From: Halosegnis longus
GTDB lineage: Archaea > Halobacteriota > Halobacteria > Halobacteriales > Haloarculaceae
Direction of reading: 5' to 3'
Assembly: GCF_009663395.1 (NCBI RefSeq)
Contig: NZ_QKNW01000001.1
Location: 1,550,001 to 1,614,000 of the forward strand
DNA length: 64,000 bases
This document shows, piece by piece, positions 17,019 through 26,143 of the stretch; positions within the stretch are counted from its first letter, which is position 1; each line of letters opens with the position of its first letter. Both the position numbers and the translations under genes were made by a program. The notes beneath the pieces were generated by a model, which worked only from the letters and a program-made list of their open reading frames with translations, was not told where the DNA came from and searched no databases.

Positions 17019-17471
17019 CTACTCCGTTCGCTCCTCGGGAGAGATGCCGGTGTCGGCCGTTTCTGCGTCGAGTGAGTCCAACTGCGTCTCAGGCTGGAGC
17101 GTCAGTTCCGGGTCTTCCGCCTCCGTTTGTCCCTCGGCTCGGTGTTGCTCGATTGCCTCAACAAGCGCTTCGGCCGCGTCCGGGTCGTCGAATCCGTAGC
17201 TGTCGGTGTCGTACTTGAACTCGAGTTGGAGGACGCCGTCGGCTGCACGGTAGCTGTCGAGCGCTGTCAGCCGCACGCCCGAAATCGTCGATTCGAGGCC
17301 GATGACTTTCACGAGGAGGAGTCGCTGGTCGGTCACGACGACGTGTGTCGCCCAGCGGTCGAGCAGTCCGTCGGCGGCTGTCGCTGCCGTGACGAACTGC
17401 TCGTCGGCCATCAGCAGCGAGCGGACGCGCTTTCGTATCCGCCCCGGGAGGTCGTCGACAGACTGGTACAC
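17019..17471 (-). CDS. PH-domain-like hypothetical protein
   Basis: A 150-residue protein with MADEQFVTAATAADGLLDRWATHVVVTDQRLL near the N-terminus. This ATHVVVTDQRLLLVK pattern is that of bacterial PH-like (YokE/bPH type) domains, which form small beta barrels. The C-terminal 60 residues are acidic and low in complexity. There is no membrane helix. The role is unknown. It converges with the Tat-exported gene with a 5-base gap. Confidence 0.7.
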   Translation of the reverse strand: MYQSVDDLPGRIRKRVRSLLMADEQFVTAATAADGLLDRWATHVVVTDQRLLLVKVIGLESTISGVRLTALDSYRAADGVLQLEFKYDTDSYGFDDPDAAEALVEAIEQHRAEGQTEAEDPELTLQPETQLDSLDAETADTGISPEERTE

Positions 17472-17510
17472 ACTGTCATCTTCGCTGGCTGGCTGGTAAA
17501 CCTTCCTCCC

Positions 17511-18311
17511 TCACTTCTCCCACGGCGACCCCTCGGGATCGAAGCGTCGGTACCGCCGGTCGATGGTGTCCAACTGCTCGATATCATCGCCGGTGAGTTC
17601 GAGATCAGCGGCCCGGGCGTTCTCTGCGATGTGGGCACGCCCCGTCGCCTTCGGAATTGCGGCCACGTCGTGGCTCGCCAGCCACGCGAGACACACCTGC
17701 GCGGGGGAGGTGTCGTGGCGCTCGGCGACTGCCTGCACCGTCGGGTCATCGAGGGCGTCGCCCCGACAGAACGGTGCGTACCCGACGATATCGATGTCGT
17801 GCTCGCGGCAGGTGCTGAAGAGTGGCTCACGCGGGCCGAGCAGCGGGTGGACCTCGATCTGGTTCGCGACGATGGGCGCAGCGAGGATGTCGCGTGCCTC
17901 CTTGACGAGCGGGGCCGTGAAGTTGCTGACGCCGACGTGGTCGATAGTTCCTGCCTCGTAGAGTTCGTCGAACGCTCGCAACGTCGCCTCGGGGTCGTAC
18001 GCCTGCGTCGGCCAGTGGACGTACAGCAGGTCGATGGTGTCGAGTCCGAGGCGGTCGAGACTCGCCGCGACGCTCTCATGCACGTCCTCGTAGCCGAGAT
18101 TCGACGGATGGACTTTCGTGGCGAGGAAGACCTCCTCGCGTGGTACGTCGCTCTGTGCGATACCGTCGCCGACGGCCGCCTCGTTGTCGTACATCTGGGC
18201 GGTGTCGATGTGGCGGTAGCCGATCTTGAGTGCGGTCGCGACGGAGTCAGCACACTGGTCGGGGTCGTCGTTGCCGGAGGTGCCAAGCCCGAGTCCTGGG
18301 ACAGTCGTCAT
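17511..18311 (-). CDS. Aldo/keto reductase
   Basis: A 266-residue NADPH-dependent oxidoreductase of the AKR superfamily, with start ATG at 18309-18311 (MTTVPGLGLGTSG). Family marks are GYRHIDTAQMYDNEAAVG (catalytic Asp and Tyr), FLATKVHPSN (catalytic Lys), IDLLYVHWP (catalytic His), GVSNFT, and VANQIEVHPLL. The C-terminal IPKATGRAHIAENA binds the cofactor phosphate. It reduces aldehydes or ketones; the substrate is unknown. Length is near the lower end for the family but all key residues are present. Confidence 0.93.
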   Translation of the reverse strand: MTTVPGLGLGTSGNDDPDQCADSVATALKIGYRHIDTAQMYDNEAAVGDGIAQSDVPREEVFLATKVHPSNLGYEDVHESVAASLDRLGLDTIDLLYVHWPTQAYDPEATLRAFDELYEAGTIDHVGVSNFTAPLVKEARDILAAPIVANQIEVHPLLGPREPLFSTCREHDIDIVGYAPFCRGDALDDPTVQAVAERHDTSPAQVCLAWLASHDVAAIPKATGRAHIAENARAADLELTGDDIEQLDTIDRRYRRFDPEGSPWEK

Positions 18312-18458
18312 TGGTGGCGTCTCACGGCGCGGGCTGAAAAATGCGGGCTCACGGCGACGCACGACGACTCGCTGTCAGCGGTGACACCCTCCTATCTTTT
18401 TCCGTGATTCTGGCGTCTGTTGGTGTAGACTCCGGTAATTCCCGGTTCATTCCCTACT

Positions 18459-20051
18459 ATGCGCCACACACTCACCGTCGCATTCGCGATTCTCACCGTC
18501 ACCGCGGTCGCTGCTGGTGGGGTGGGCGTCGGTCCAGCACACGCGGCAACGGCAGCATCGGTCACGCCAGACGACGACACGGCCGGAGCGACGACATCCC
18601 ACACGACGACCGTCACGGCGGACGGAAACGCCGGCGGGAGTTCGCTGAGCGAGTACGAACTCGCGTATACCGACGCTGATACGTCGCAAATCGGGGCGAC
18701 CGATATCTCGACGATTGGAATCGACCGCGACGACGACGAGCCAGGAGACACGATTAACGCGGATGCCAGTTCCGACGTGACGTCCGTGGACACACCCGAC
18801 AGCAATACGCTCTCGATTCAGCTGGACGGGTCGACGAGTATCACCACCGGTGACGAGATTGTGGTTGCCTTCTCCGATATCACGAACCCCGCGTCCTCGG
18901 GAAGCGAGCAGGTAACGATTACACTCAACCCATCGAGTGCGAACACGCAGGCGACAACGAGCTACACCGTGGAGAGTGCGTCAACACCGACGCCAACCCC
19001 AACTGCTACGCCGACACCGACTCCAACTCCAACACCAACTCCGACGCCAACCCCAACTGCTACGCCGACACCGACTCCAACTCCAACACCAACTCCGACG
19101 CCAACCCCAACTGCTACGCCGACACCAACTCCAACTCCGACGCCCACTCCAACAGCTACTCCAACGCCTACGCCAACCCCGACACCAACTGCTACGCCGA
19201 CATCGACTCCGACGCCAGCACCGACAGCGACCCCTACTCCAACGGCAACACCCACGCCAACACCGACGGCGACTCCAACACCAACCCCGACGCCAACTGC
19301 TACGCCGACATCCACGCCGACACCGACAGCCACATCGACCCCAACGCCCACGCCGACACCGATATCCACTCCGACAGCAGCGCCGACACCGAATCCACCA
19401 GACGCCCCGACTGAGACGTTGACCGCGACTGCAACCCCGAGTGTGACGCCTACTACAACGCAAACAGCCACGGCGACGCCGCAGCGAAACACGACCGGTG
19501 ACGTGCGTATCTCACGAACTGGCTCTGCAAACGAGTATACCGTCTCCATCCACCCCGGCGAAGTGAACGCCGGCCCGCTCCAGACCGTCGTCATCAGCTA
19601 CCAGCAGGCGGCCCCTGTTTCGCTCAACAAAACCTCCGTTTCCGTCGGCGTTGACCGGGGCGCTGATGCTCCCGGGTCCACCGTTGATGAGACGCTGCAA
19701 GCACAGCTTACGACGGTCTCGACCGCCGAGGAGAGCTCACAGCTCCGCTTGACCTTTGCCGAGGGCTCATCGCTGGCACCTACCGACGAACTCATCATCC
19801 AGTACTCGGGGACCTACGCCGGTGACGCGACACAACAGGTACGGGCACAGCTCAATCCATCCGTCGCCGGGGGTGCAGTCACCGACTCGCTTGCGACGGT
19901 GACGGCGACTGAACAGGCACCCTTGACGCCTGATACCCCTGTACCAGAAGACAACCAGTTTGGACTGCCGTTCATTATTGTTATACTGGTCGATCTTAGT
20001 ATGGCCGCTGTCGTGCTACTGACTGTTGCCCGTCTCTGTCAGTCAAGCTAA
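18459..20051 (+). CDS. Secreted surface protein: two similar beta domains joined by a long PT linker, C-terminal anchor
   Basis: A 530-residue protein with a signal peptide ([21 protein letters not shown]). A first beta domain spans about 33-170. Then comes a linker of about 155 residues that is almost entirely Thr/Pro (TPTPTA repeats), a second domain at about 345-490, and a C-terminal membrane helix ([24 protein letters not shown]). The two domains look homologous: [19 protein letters not shown] / [19 protein letters not shown] and [11 protein letters not shown] / [11 protein letters not shown], each ending in a LNPS segment. The linker is probably O-glycosylated. It lacks a PGF-CTERM. It may be a cell-surface structural protein. 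Confidence 0.85.
   Translation: MRHTLTVAFAILTVTAVAAGGVGVGPAHAATAASVTPDDDTAGATTSHTTTVTADGNAGGSSLSEYELAYTDADTSQIGATDISTIGIDRDDDEPGDTINADASSDVTSVDTPDSNTLSIQLDGSTSITTGDEIVVAFSDITNPASSGSEQVTITLNPSSANTQATTSYTVESASTPTPTPTATPTPTPTPTPTPTPTPTATPTPTPTPTPTPTPTPTATPTPTPTPTPTPTATPTPTPTPTPTATPTSTPTPAPTATPTPTATPTPTPTATPTPTPTPTATPTSTPTPTATSTPTPTPTPISTPTAAPTPNPPDAPTETLTATATPSVTPTTTQTATATPQRNTTGDVRISRTGSANEYTVSIHPGEVNAGPLQTVVISYQQAAPVSLNKTSVSVGVDRGADAPGSTVDETLQAQLTTVSTAEESSQLRLTFAEGSSLAPTDELIIQYSGTYAGDATQQVRAQLNPSVAGGAVTDSLATVTATEQAPLTPDTPVPEDNQFGLPFIIVILVDLSMAAVVLLTVARLCQSS
18989..19130 (+). repeat. 54-bp tandem repeat in the PT linker
   Basis: Starting at 18989, 19043 and 19097 the same text gacgccaaccccaactgcta recurs with an exact 54-base period, giving about two and a half copies that are identical except for the end of the last. 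Each unit codes for 18 residues of TPTP-type sequence. After about 19135 the coding text stays Thr/Pro-rich but the DNA repeat becomes irregular. This shows recent expansion by slippage or recombination inside the linker. Confidence 0.9.
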
Positions 20052-20212
20052 CAAGGCCGGCGGCGGCGTCCACTCTGTCTCAACCGGCGTTGTCGCCACA
20101 CGTGGCACTGCTTCGTGCGCTCGCTGCTCGTGGATTCGTCGTCGCGCTCTGTGATTCGGCTTGCATGTGGGTAGTCATCTTCTTGTGTGCGTGAGAAAAC
20201 GGTGTACGCACG

Positions 20213-21001
20213 ATGGAACTGCATATGGCTCGCTGGGTACTCGGGGTTCTTGCGACCAGCCACACTGACCGTTCTGGGGCCGCAGCGACTCCGCGCCCGG
20301 TCACAGGTGAGTTTGCGACCCAGCCCGATGTGGACACAACCGGCGGGTCGACACACAGCGACACAGCACCGTCGGAGGTCGTTGTCTCGCCAGCAGAAGC
20401 CCTGGATTACTATGCGCTCAACTTTGGACAGGTCCCAACTCGTGTGTGGAGTCAGCTACGTGATCGGAGCAAGACTGCCGTCCGGAAGAATCGTCGACAG
20501 GCGGAAGCAATTCTCGCCGATGACAGTGGCCATGGCTTGGCTGCGTTCCAACATACGGTGTATCCTGCGCCGCCAACAGCACTCACCGCGCTCACGGCCA
20601 CGCACATGGCTCAGTGGGTTGTCCACGTGCTGAATACATTCCCACCGCGTGAGACACTGAATCCGTTGCGAGCAACCGAGTACACCCGCGACGAGTTTGA
20701 CGTGCTCTCAGCTGATGCCCAAGACGAGATCATGGACTGTTGGACGCCTCGCCAACGGCAGTTTTTCCATGAACCAGCGACGGACAAACCAACGCCCGTC
20801 GAACTGTTTGATTACTACTTCACCGAGTTCCACGACTTTAGCCACACCGAGTGGGGCCACCTTCGAAATCGCAGTCGTGAGGCTGTTCGAAAGAACACCT
20901 GGCAGGTCGGGAAGAAATTCCAGTCATTGCGTGACCAGTCGTATCTCGACGTGAGTGTTGAGACGTTTCCGCTGTCTCAGCGACCGCTCACGCTGGCGTA
21001 A
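20213..21001 (+). CDS. Protein with a duplicated HTH-like domain
   Basis: A 262-residue protein in which residues 59-101 and 193-236 are repeats of one another: SPAEALDYYALNF...VWSQLRDRSKTAVRKN and TPVELFDYYFTEF...EWGHLRNRSREAVRKN. DYY-x-x-x-x-F, then W-x-x-L-R-x-R-S, then A-V-R-K-N is similar to the helix-turn-helix of haloarchaeal plasmid and virus proteins that read as DYY...W...R..S...V..N. So it could bind DNA with two HTH units. The text between the repeats (LTATHMAQWVVHVLNTF) is helical. It sits between two surface-protein genes. The role is unknown. Confidence 0.7.
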   Translation: MELHMARWVLGVLATSHTDRSGAAATPRPVTGEFATQPDVDTTGGSTHSDTAPSEVVVSPAEALDYYALNFGQVPTRVWSQLRDRSKTAVRKNRRQAEAILADDSGHGLAAFQHTVYPAPPTALTALTATHMAQWVVHVLNTFPPRETLNPLRATEYTRDEFDVLSADAQDEIMDCWTPRQRQFFHEPATDKPTPVELFDYYFTEFHDFSHTEWGHLRNRSREAVRKNTWQVGKKFQSLRDQSYLDVSVETFPLSQRPLTLA

Positions 21002-21271
21002 TTGAGTGCAGAGCCTGTGGTTCTCGTCTGGTTCTGCCACTGGGCACCGCGTGGATGGGCTATTCGGCTACTGTCTGTCTTCAGGTTTCGCTTGCTAGCT
21101 CGCCGGAGGACGGTCTCGCTTTGGTGAGTATCGGTAGTTACCCATCACCCGCTCTGGACTCAGCACTGGCACTGCAGCCAGAGCACGGCGGAGCGCTGTC
21201 GCTGTCGGGTGTAGCGTGCGAAAGAAAAATCCAGTGTGGTAAACCGGGGAGGTCCGGTTAGTTAGCTCTCG

Positions 21272-23839
21272 TTAGTTGTTGCGGCGGAGCGCGATGAGCG
21301 CTGCGCCAGCGAGGGCAACAATCGCGACTGCGCCACCGAAGCCAGGCTGGCTTCCGGAGGTCTCAGTCTCGGTTGCACCGCCCTCGGTCGGCGTGTCCGT
21401 CGGCTCTTCCGTCGGCGTGTCCGTCGGCTCCGGCGTCGAGGTCGGCGTCTCGGTCGGCTCCGGCGTCGGAGTCGGCGTTGCCGTCGGCTCCGGCGTCGGG
21501 GTCGGCGTCGACGTGTCCGTTGCGCCGCCAACAACTCCCTCTACGCTCTCAGTGATGAGGTTCGGAACTGTCGTGGCGAACGTGGTGTTCTCCGAGACGC
21601 CCGAGAAGTCGAACGTACCGGAGAACGTGCTGTCGGACTGAACCGTTGCATCAGCCGTCTTGAGGAACGGCGAGTCGCCGGATGCACGTGCTCGGATCGT
21701 CAGTTCGGTACCCGGTGCGACGTTCGTCTCGCCCGAGATTGCCTGACCGGATGCAGCCTCAACCTGAACCTGCTCATCCGAGTTCACGTCGAAGGAAGCT
21801 TCGCGCTCCTCAACGGTGAACGTCGTCGTGACAGTTTCGGTTGCGTCTGCGTTAGCGATGTACGGGTTGTCCTCGTTGACCTCGAAGGTCACCTCGTAGT
21901 TATCGCCGGCTTCGATGTTGTTGCTAGCCGTGTTGAACACAGCGTAGAACGTGTCGTTGTCAGCGTCGAACACGACTGCAGCGGCGTCACCAGCGTTGAA
22001 TTCGTTCGCTGCGGTGTTAGCCGTCGTGTCCGTCTGCACCGCTGTCAGGGAGACACCGGTGTTGCCGAAGTCGCTCTGCTCAGTGATGTAGCTGTAGATA
22101 CCGGATGCTTCGACCTGAACGATAACGTGGTCTTCGAGAGCAACCGTCGAGCGGTCCGAAACCGCTGCGGTCACGTCTTCAAGACCATCGCTGTAGGTCG
22201 TGCCCTTCGGGGCAATCCAGGTAGCAGCAGCGTCCGTCGAGCGCTCGTTGAGCGAGAAGACTGCGACATCTTCCTCGTTTCTGTTCTCGGAGAGGGCAAC
22301 GGAGAGGTCGTAGTCAACTGCTGCGAGGGGCGTGTCGAGTCGGTCAGTCGGTTCGTCGACGTTCTCGACGGTCACCGAGTCGTCGTCACCGCTTTCGACC
22401 GGTGCAGCCGAGTATGCGCCCTGCTCGTTGCTGACGGTCACAGGTCCGCTTCCACCGTAGTATGCGGCTTCGGACGTGTCGAGCTGGACAGTAACCTCAC
22501 CGTCACCGTTTCCGTCGGTGACCGTCAGGTCAACCTGGTAGTTCACGTCGGATCCACCGACGGTAACGAATGCGGAGTTCGTGTTATCGAGGTTGACGGT
22601 GAACTCAAGAACGTCACCGCGGTCCTCGGACACAGCGGAGGATGCGAAGCTTGCCGTACCCTCACCAGCCTCAGTTACGTCGAAGCTGATGTCGTCCGTA
22701 GCGGTGGTGTCGCGCACATCGTGCGTGATGTTGTACGTACCAGCCTCTAGGTTCGAGACATCGAGGTTCGGTGAGAGATCATCGCTTGCACCGGTGATGA
22801 CGACCTCCATCTCGCTGTCATCATCAATGTCCATCTCCTTTGCCAGCCCATCGTAAAGCGTGATGAGCTCGCTGTTGTCGAGGTCGTCAGACGAAGCGAC
22901 GATATCGAAGTTGCCACCGCGGTTCGTGTCGATAGTCAGCTCAGACTGAGTCTCGTCAGTGTCGAATTCGGACGGGTCAACAGTGGTCGTGAGCGTCTGC
23001 TCGGCGACCTCCCATCCGGCTTGGTAGCCCGACTGCTGACCGACGACGAAGTAGTCATCAGTGCTGAGGCCGGAAGTGTCAACGACAACGCTTCCATCGG
23101 AAGCGGTGAGCTGAGAGACGAACTCACTGGAGTCAGTACCCGTAGAGCGTCGAAGGTTCACCTTTTCGCTTCCCTGCAGACCAGTCACAGCAACAGACTG
23201 ACCAGCGAACGCGATGGGCGTGAAGTCCTTCTTATCGTCGTCATTCGTGTTAATCGTAATGTCGGCATCGGGCGTCTGAGCAGTCGGAGCATCTCCGCTC
23301 GTACTGTCCGTGCTCGACGGACCGATACTCAGAACGTCCGAAACAGACGCTCCACTAGCGCTAGGGTTGAACTGGATCGTACCAGTGTAATCGCCCTGGC
23401 TGGTGGGATTATCGAAGTTCGCTCCTGCCACTTCCAGAGTTTCTCCGGAATTGACTTCAACGGAGCTGAACGTCAGCGTGACTGTTTTTCCACTGTTACT
23501 GGATCCAAGACTGACGGAATCAACCGTGGTCTTCTCGGTTCCGTCACGGTTGTAGACTTTAACAGTGTAGTCGGAACTCGAACCAGTGCTGAAGGAACCA
23601 TCGAAGCTTGTGGCTCCGTTAAAGCTGAGTTCCACGCCGCCCACACTCTTTCCATCTTCTTCACTCTGAATCTGTGCCGTTACCGTAGTGGTGGCACTCG
23701 TATCCGTATTAGCTACGGTATACGAGCCACCAGTGGCCGCAGCGGCAGCACCCGCGAACGCGATGGAGCCTCCGAAGACGGAGACGACCATCAGCGCCGT
23801 CAGGATCAGGCTGCGAACCTTTGTGTTTGTGTCTGTCAT
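21272..23839 (-). CDS. csg: S-layer glycoprotein with PGF-CTERM
   Basis: The 855-residue precursor starts MTDTNTKVRSLILTALMVVS, a signal peptide characteristic of haloarchaeal S-layer glycoproteins, cut near AGAAAAA. The mature protein is acidic and built from beta domains with several N-x-S/T sites. A PT/PE linker (TPTPEPTATPTP) precedes the C-terminal signal SQPGFGGAVAIVALAGAALIALRRNN, a PGF-CTERM tripartite tail that archaeosortase ArtA is expected to cleave and link to lipid. It is the major cell-wall building block and the probable target of the glycan genes in the window. The ATG at 23837-23839 is chosen because the upstream extension is not signal-like. Confidence 0.95.
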   Translation of the reverse strand: MTDTNTKVRSLILTALMVVSVFGGSIAFAGAAAAATGGSYTVANTDTSATTTVTAQIQSEEDGKSVGGVELSFNGATSFDGSFSTGSSSDYTVKVYNRDGTEKTTVDSVSLGSSNSGKTVTLTFSSVEVNSGETLEVAGANFDNPTSQGDYTGTIQFNPSASGASVSDVLSIGPSSTDSTSGDAPTAQTPDADITINTNDDDKKDFTPIAFAGQSVAVTGLQGSEKVNLRRSTGTDSSEFVSQLTASDGSVVVDTSGLSTDDYFVVGQQSGYQAGWEVAEQTLTTTVDPSEFDTDETQSELTIDTNRGGNFDIVASSDDLDNSELITLYDGLAKEMDIDDDSEMEVVITGASDDLSPNLDVSNLEAGTYNITHDVRDTTATDDISFDVTEAGEGTASFASSAVSEDRGDVLEFTVNLDNTNSAFVTVGGSDVNYQVDLTVTDGNGDGEVTVQLDTSEAAYYGGSGPVTVSNEQGAYSAAPVESGDDDSVTVENVDEPTDRLDTPLAAVDYDLSVALSENRNEEDVAVFSLNERSTDAAATWIAPKGTTYSDGLEDVTAAVSDRSTVALEDHVIVQVEASGIYSYITEQSDFGNTGVSLTAVQTDTTANTAANEFNAGDAAAVVFDADNDTFYAVFNTASNNIEAGDNYEVTFEVNEDNPYIANADATETVTTTFTVEEREASFDVNSDEQVQVEAASGQAISGETNVAPGTELTIRARASGDSPFLKTADATVQSDSTFSGTFDFSGVSENTTFATTVPNLITESVEGVVGGATDTSTPTPTPEPTATPTPTPEPTETPTSTPEPTDTPTEEPTDTPTEGGATETETSGSQPGFGGAVAIVALAGAALIALRRNN

Positions 23840-24333
23840 TGTTGTTGTATTCCAATCGGCGGAGACTGGATCGGCGAGCCGCGGTTCGTCGCTCGCCACA
23901 CAGCATCCACCATGGGTAGGGGTATCGAACAATGGGCACGTATTGGTTAAATGCCTTGTGTTGATACGGAAGCACACATCTCACGTCTCTCGGCCGCTAT
24001 CACGTGAATTATCCACATGCTCCGCTGACTCCAAGTGAGCTAACAGCGCCCTCCCGTTTGTAAACACTCCCCGATACGTACTCGCTTGTAGTGGCTCTCT
24101 ACTGTCACTTAGCGAAGATGCCGACCCTGTCTACCAAGTGCGCCCGCACGTGCACGCGTGACGGGTTCTTGACTGTCATATGACGACTGTGCTACGGGGC
24201 CCACAGTGGTCCCACGTCCCAGCCAGCCGCGTCACGAGCAGGCCGACAGGACTGGGAGTGCCACCGAGCGCGACACATACATCGTGGGCTCAGTGGTGGA
24301 CGTTCTTACCCCTTGACCCACAACCCGACAGTG
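23840..24333 (-). promoter_or_regulatory. Upstream region of the S-layer gene
   Basis: No gene is visible in these 494 bases. On the minus strand a TATA-like catttaacc lies at about 23950-23960, which would place transcription start near 23930 and leave an untranslated leader of about 90 bases before the S-layer ATG. A weaker gttcttacc near 24302-24310 on the plus strand could serve the membrane protein gene at 24334. These are pattern matches only. Confidence 0.4.
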
Positions 24334-25572
24334 ATGACAACCCTCCAGTCGCTGCTCGCACGCACCGACGCCAATGCTGCTGTCGCGTGGGTGCTCACCG
24401 GTGGCCTGCTTGGGGCAGTCGGCCAGTTCTGGCGAATCGGCGAACTCGACTGGGCGGTGGTGACGATGCTCCTCGTGGGAGTAACTATCACTATCCCTAT
24501 CGTCGCGCGGACGCCCACCGTGATGTTGCCGGCCGAACTTCTTGCAGCGGCTGCCGTGCCGGTCGCAGTCCGTGCAACCGGCATGCTCCCGCAGGTGACG
24601 CCGTTCGTCGCCGTGGCGGCGCTTGGCGTGCTCACGGTAGTTGTTCTTGATGCGACCACATCGCTGTCAATGACCCCGCGGTTTGCTGCTGTCTTTGTCG
24701 TCGTCGTGACGATGGCCGGGGCCGGCGTGTGGACCGTCGGGACGTGGGTTGCAGATACGATCGTCGGAACGATGTTCGTTGGTGGCAAGACCGAGTTGAT
24801 GTGGGATCTGATTATTGCGACCGTCGTGGGTGTCGGTGCCGGCTTGCTGTTCGACGGCTACGTGGTGGTCTCCGATCGGATTGAGCACCTCCGGACGGCT
24901 ACTGGCCACACTGGCACGGCATCGACTTCGACTGGGGGCTCGCTTCCGGGGTCGACCCAACAGCAGCGGCGGGTCGTCCGTCTGCTCCAACTCCTGCTGG
25001 TCGGGATTACGATCGTTGCGCTCGCGCGTCGGAACGTGACGCTCGTCGTCAACAGCGGTGTGCCCCTCGCGATCACGTTCCTGCCGGCGGTGCTTCGCCG
25101 CGAGTTCGACTACACGATGGATCCCGGGCTTGTGGTGTGGATTACGCTCGCGACGGTGTTGCACGCCGTGGGTGCTGTTGCGCTCTACGAGCTGTATGGA
25201 TGGTACGATAGCCTCACGCACACCTTCTCGGCGAGTCTCATCGCCGGCGGTGGCTACGCGATTGCCCGCAGTGTCGAGCACCACACGCAGGCGGTGTCGT
25301 TCACGCGCGGCTTCCGGGGCAGCTTCGTGGTGTTGTTCGTCCTTGCAGTCGGCGTGGCGTGGGAGATCTTAGAGTTCGCCAGTGGTGGCGTGGCGACGCT
25401 CGTCGGCGGTGAGGCAGTGCTGGCACAGTACGGGACGACCGATATCGTCAACGATCTCGTGTTCAATGCGGCTGGCGCGGTTGTGGTCGCTACGCTTGGC
25501 AGTGCCCACTTCGAGGGGATTGCCGCGTGGCTTGCTAGCCGGGTTGATGTTCTGGTTCGGGGTGGGTCGTAA
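24334..25572 (+). CDS. Polytopic membrane protein with YjdF-like (DUF2238) C-terminal domain
   Basis: A 412-residue protein with about ten hydrophobic helices. The ATG at 24334 is preferred over a TTG seven codons earlier. Residues 1-180 hold about six helices with no known motif. After a Ser/Thr/Gly-rich loop (TGTASTSTGGS) the C-terminal part has YDSLTHTFSASLIAGGGYA, VAWEILEF and GTTDIVNDLVFNAAGA. These match the spacing of the YjdF/DUF2238 family (YD-LTH, WE-x-x-E, TD--ND). That family has no firm function. The acidic and His residues in membrane segments hint at metal or ion binding, which is inference. Confidence 0.75.
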   Translation: MTTLQSLLARTDANAAVAWVLTGGLLGAVGQFWRIGELDWAVVTMLLVGVTITIPIVARTPTVMLPAELLAAAAVPVAVRATGMLPQVTPFVAVAALGVLTVVVLDATTSLSMTPRFAAVFVVVVTMAGAGVWTVGTWVADTIVGTMFVGGKTELMWDLIIATVVGVGAGLLFDGYVVVSDRIEHLRTATGHTGTASTSTGGSLPGSTQQQRRVVRLLQLLLVGITIVALARRNVTLVVNSGVPLAITFLPAVLRREFDYTMDPGLVVWITLATVLHAVGAVALYELYGWYDSLTHTFSASLIAGGGYAIARSVEHHTQAVSFTRGFRGSFVVLFVLAVGVAWEILEFASGGVATLVGGEAVLAQYGTTDIVNDLVFNAAGAVVVATLGSAHFEGIAAWLASRVDVLVRGGS

Positions 25573-25911
25573 TCGGGCGTCCCTGAGTGCGGGGCGTGAC
25601 ATTTCGGGCTGCAGTGCACACTGCGGCGGACTACGCACCATGCCCACACTGCTGCGACGAGCGTCACCGTCGACAACGGTCCAAGCCGAGAGGTCCTCGA
25701 TGTGAATCACGTCGAGTCGCGTGTCGTCGATCGGTACGGATACGTTTCGAGACTATCTTTGCACTTCTAATCAGCGTGGGTGGTGCGTTCGACTTCTCCG
25801 ACAGCGCAGTGGCAGTGCCAGCTGGCTCGCGTACGGGTTGCATCGACACGAGGCGGGAATGTACTCGTGTAACGGACGGCCAAACACGCTTGTTGGGCCC
25901 GGTTGGAGATA

Positions 25912-25928
25912 GCCCACGGCGTGGGCTC
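25912..25928. repeat. Perfect 17-base inverted repeat
   Basis: agcccacg and cgtgggct are exact reverse complements around one central g. It could be a short hairpin, a terminator stem without a clear T-run, or a protein site. It lies 215 bases before the orc1 start. Confidence 0.6.
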
Positions 25929-26119
25929 TCACCGAAACTATGTCGGTGCTGTCACGTAAGATGGTTGTGATTCCAGTGGCGTAGTCCCACAGCTGACACC
26001 CCTCTCTTGTGATACGATGTTCACGGCCAGTGACGCTGTGGTCGACCAACGGGTGTGCATCTCAGGTGTGGCCTGCAGTGACCCGCAACTTATGCGTTCA
26101 TATGACATACACACTCGTA

Positions 26120-26132
26120 GTTCCGCTGGAAC
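26120..26132. promoter_or_regulatory. ORB-like palindrome before orc1/cdc6
   Basis: gttcc-gct-ggaac is a perfect two-arm palindrome 11 bases before the ATG at 26144, followed by ggacaccc. The shape TTCC-N3-GGAA resembles the core of haloarchaeal origin recognition boxes. A single site this close to the start could be an autoregulatory or origin element. The match is loose and there is only one copy. Confidence 0.35.
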
Positions 26133-26143
26133 GGACACCCGAT

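Larger units (their letters stand above)
25573..26143. other. Non-coding stretch upstream of orc1/cdc6
   Basis: No convincing gene in 571 bases; the open frames lack protein-like text. It holds a perfect 17-base inverted repeat at 25912-25928 and a short ORB-like palindrome at 26120-26132. A noncoding stretch beside an Orc1/Cdc6 gene is where a replication origin would be expected. I cannot see a clear array of origin recognition boxes. Confidence 0.4.

Noticed and set aside
18962-19594. Long minus-strand frame of Gly/Val repeats opposite the PT linker
   Set aside because: It is the mirror of the TPTP-coding DNA; the Val-Gly repeat follows from the base pattern and has no start context or neighbours.
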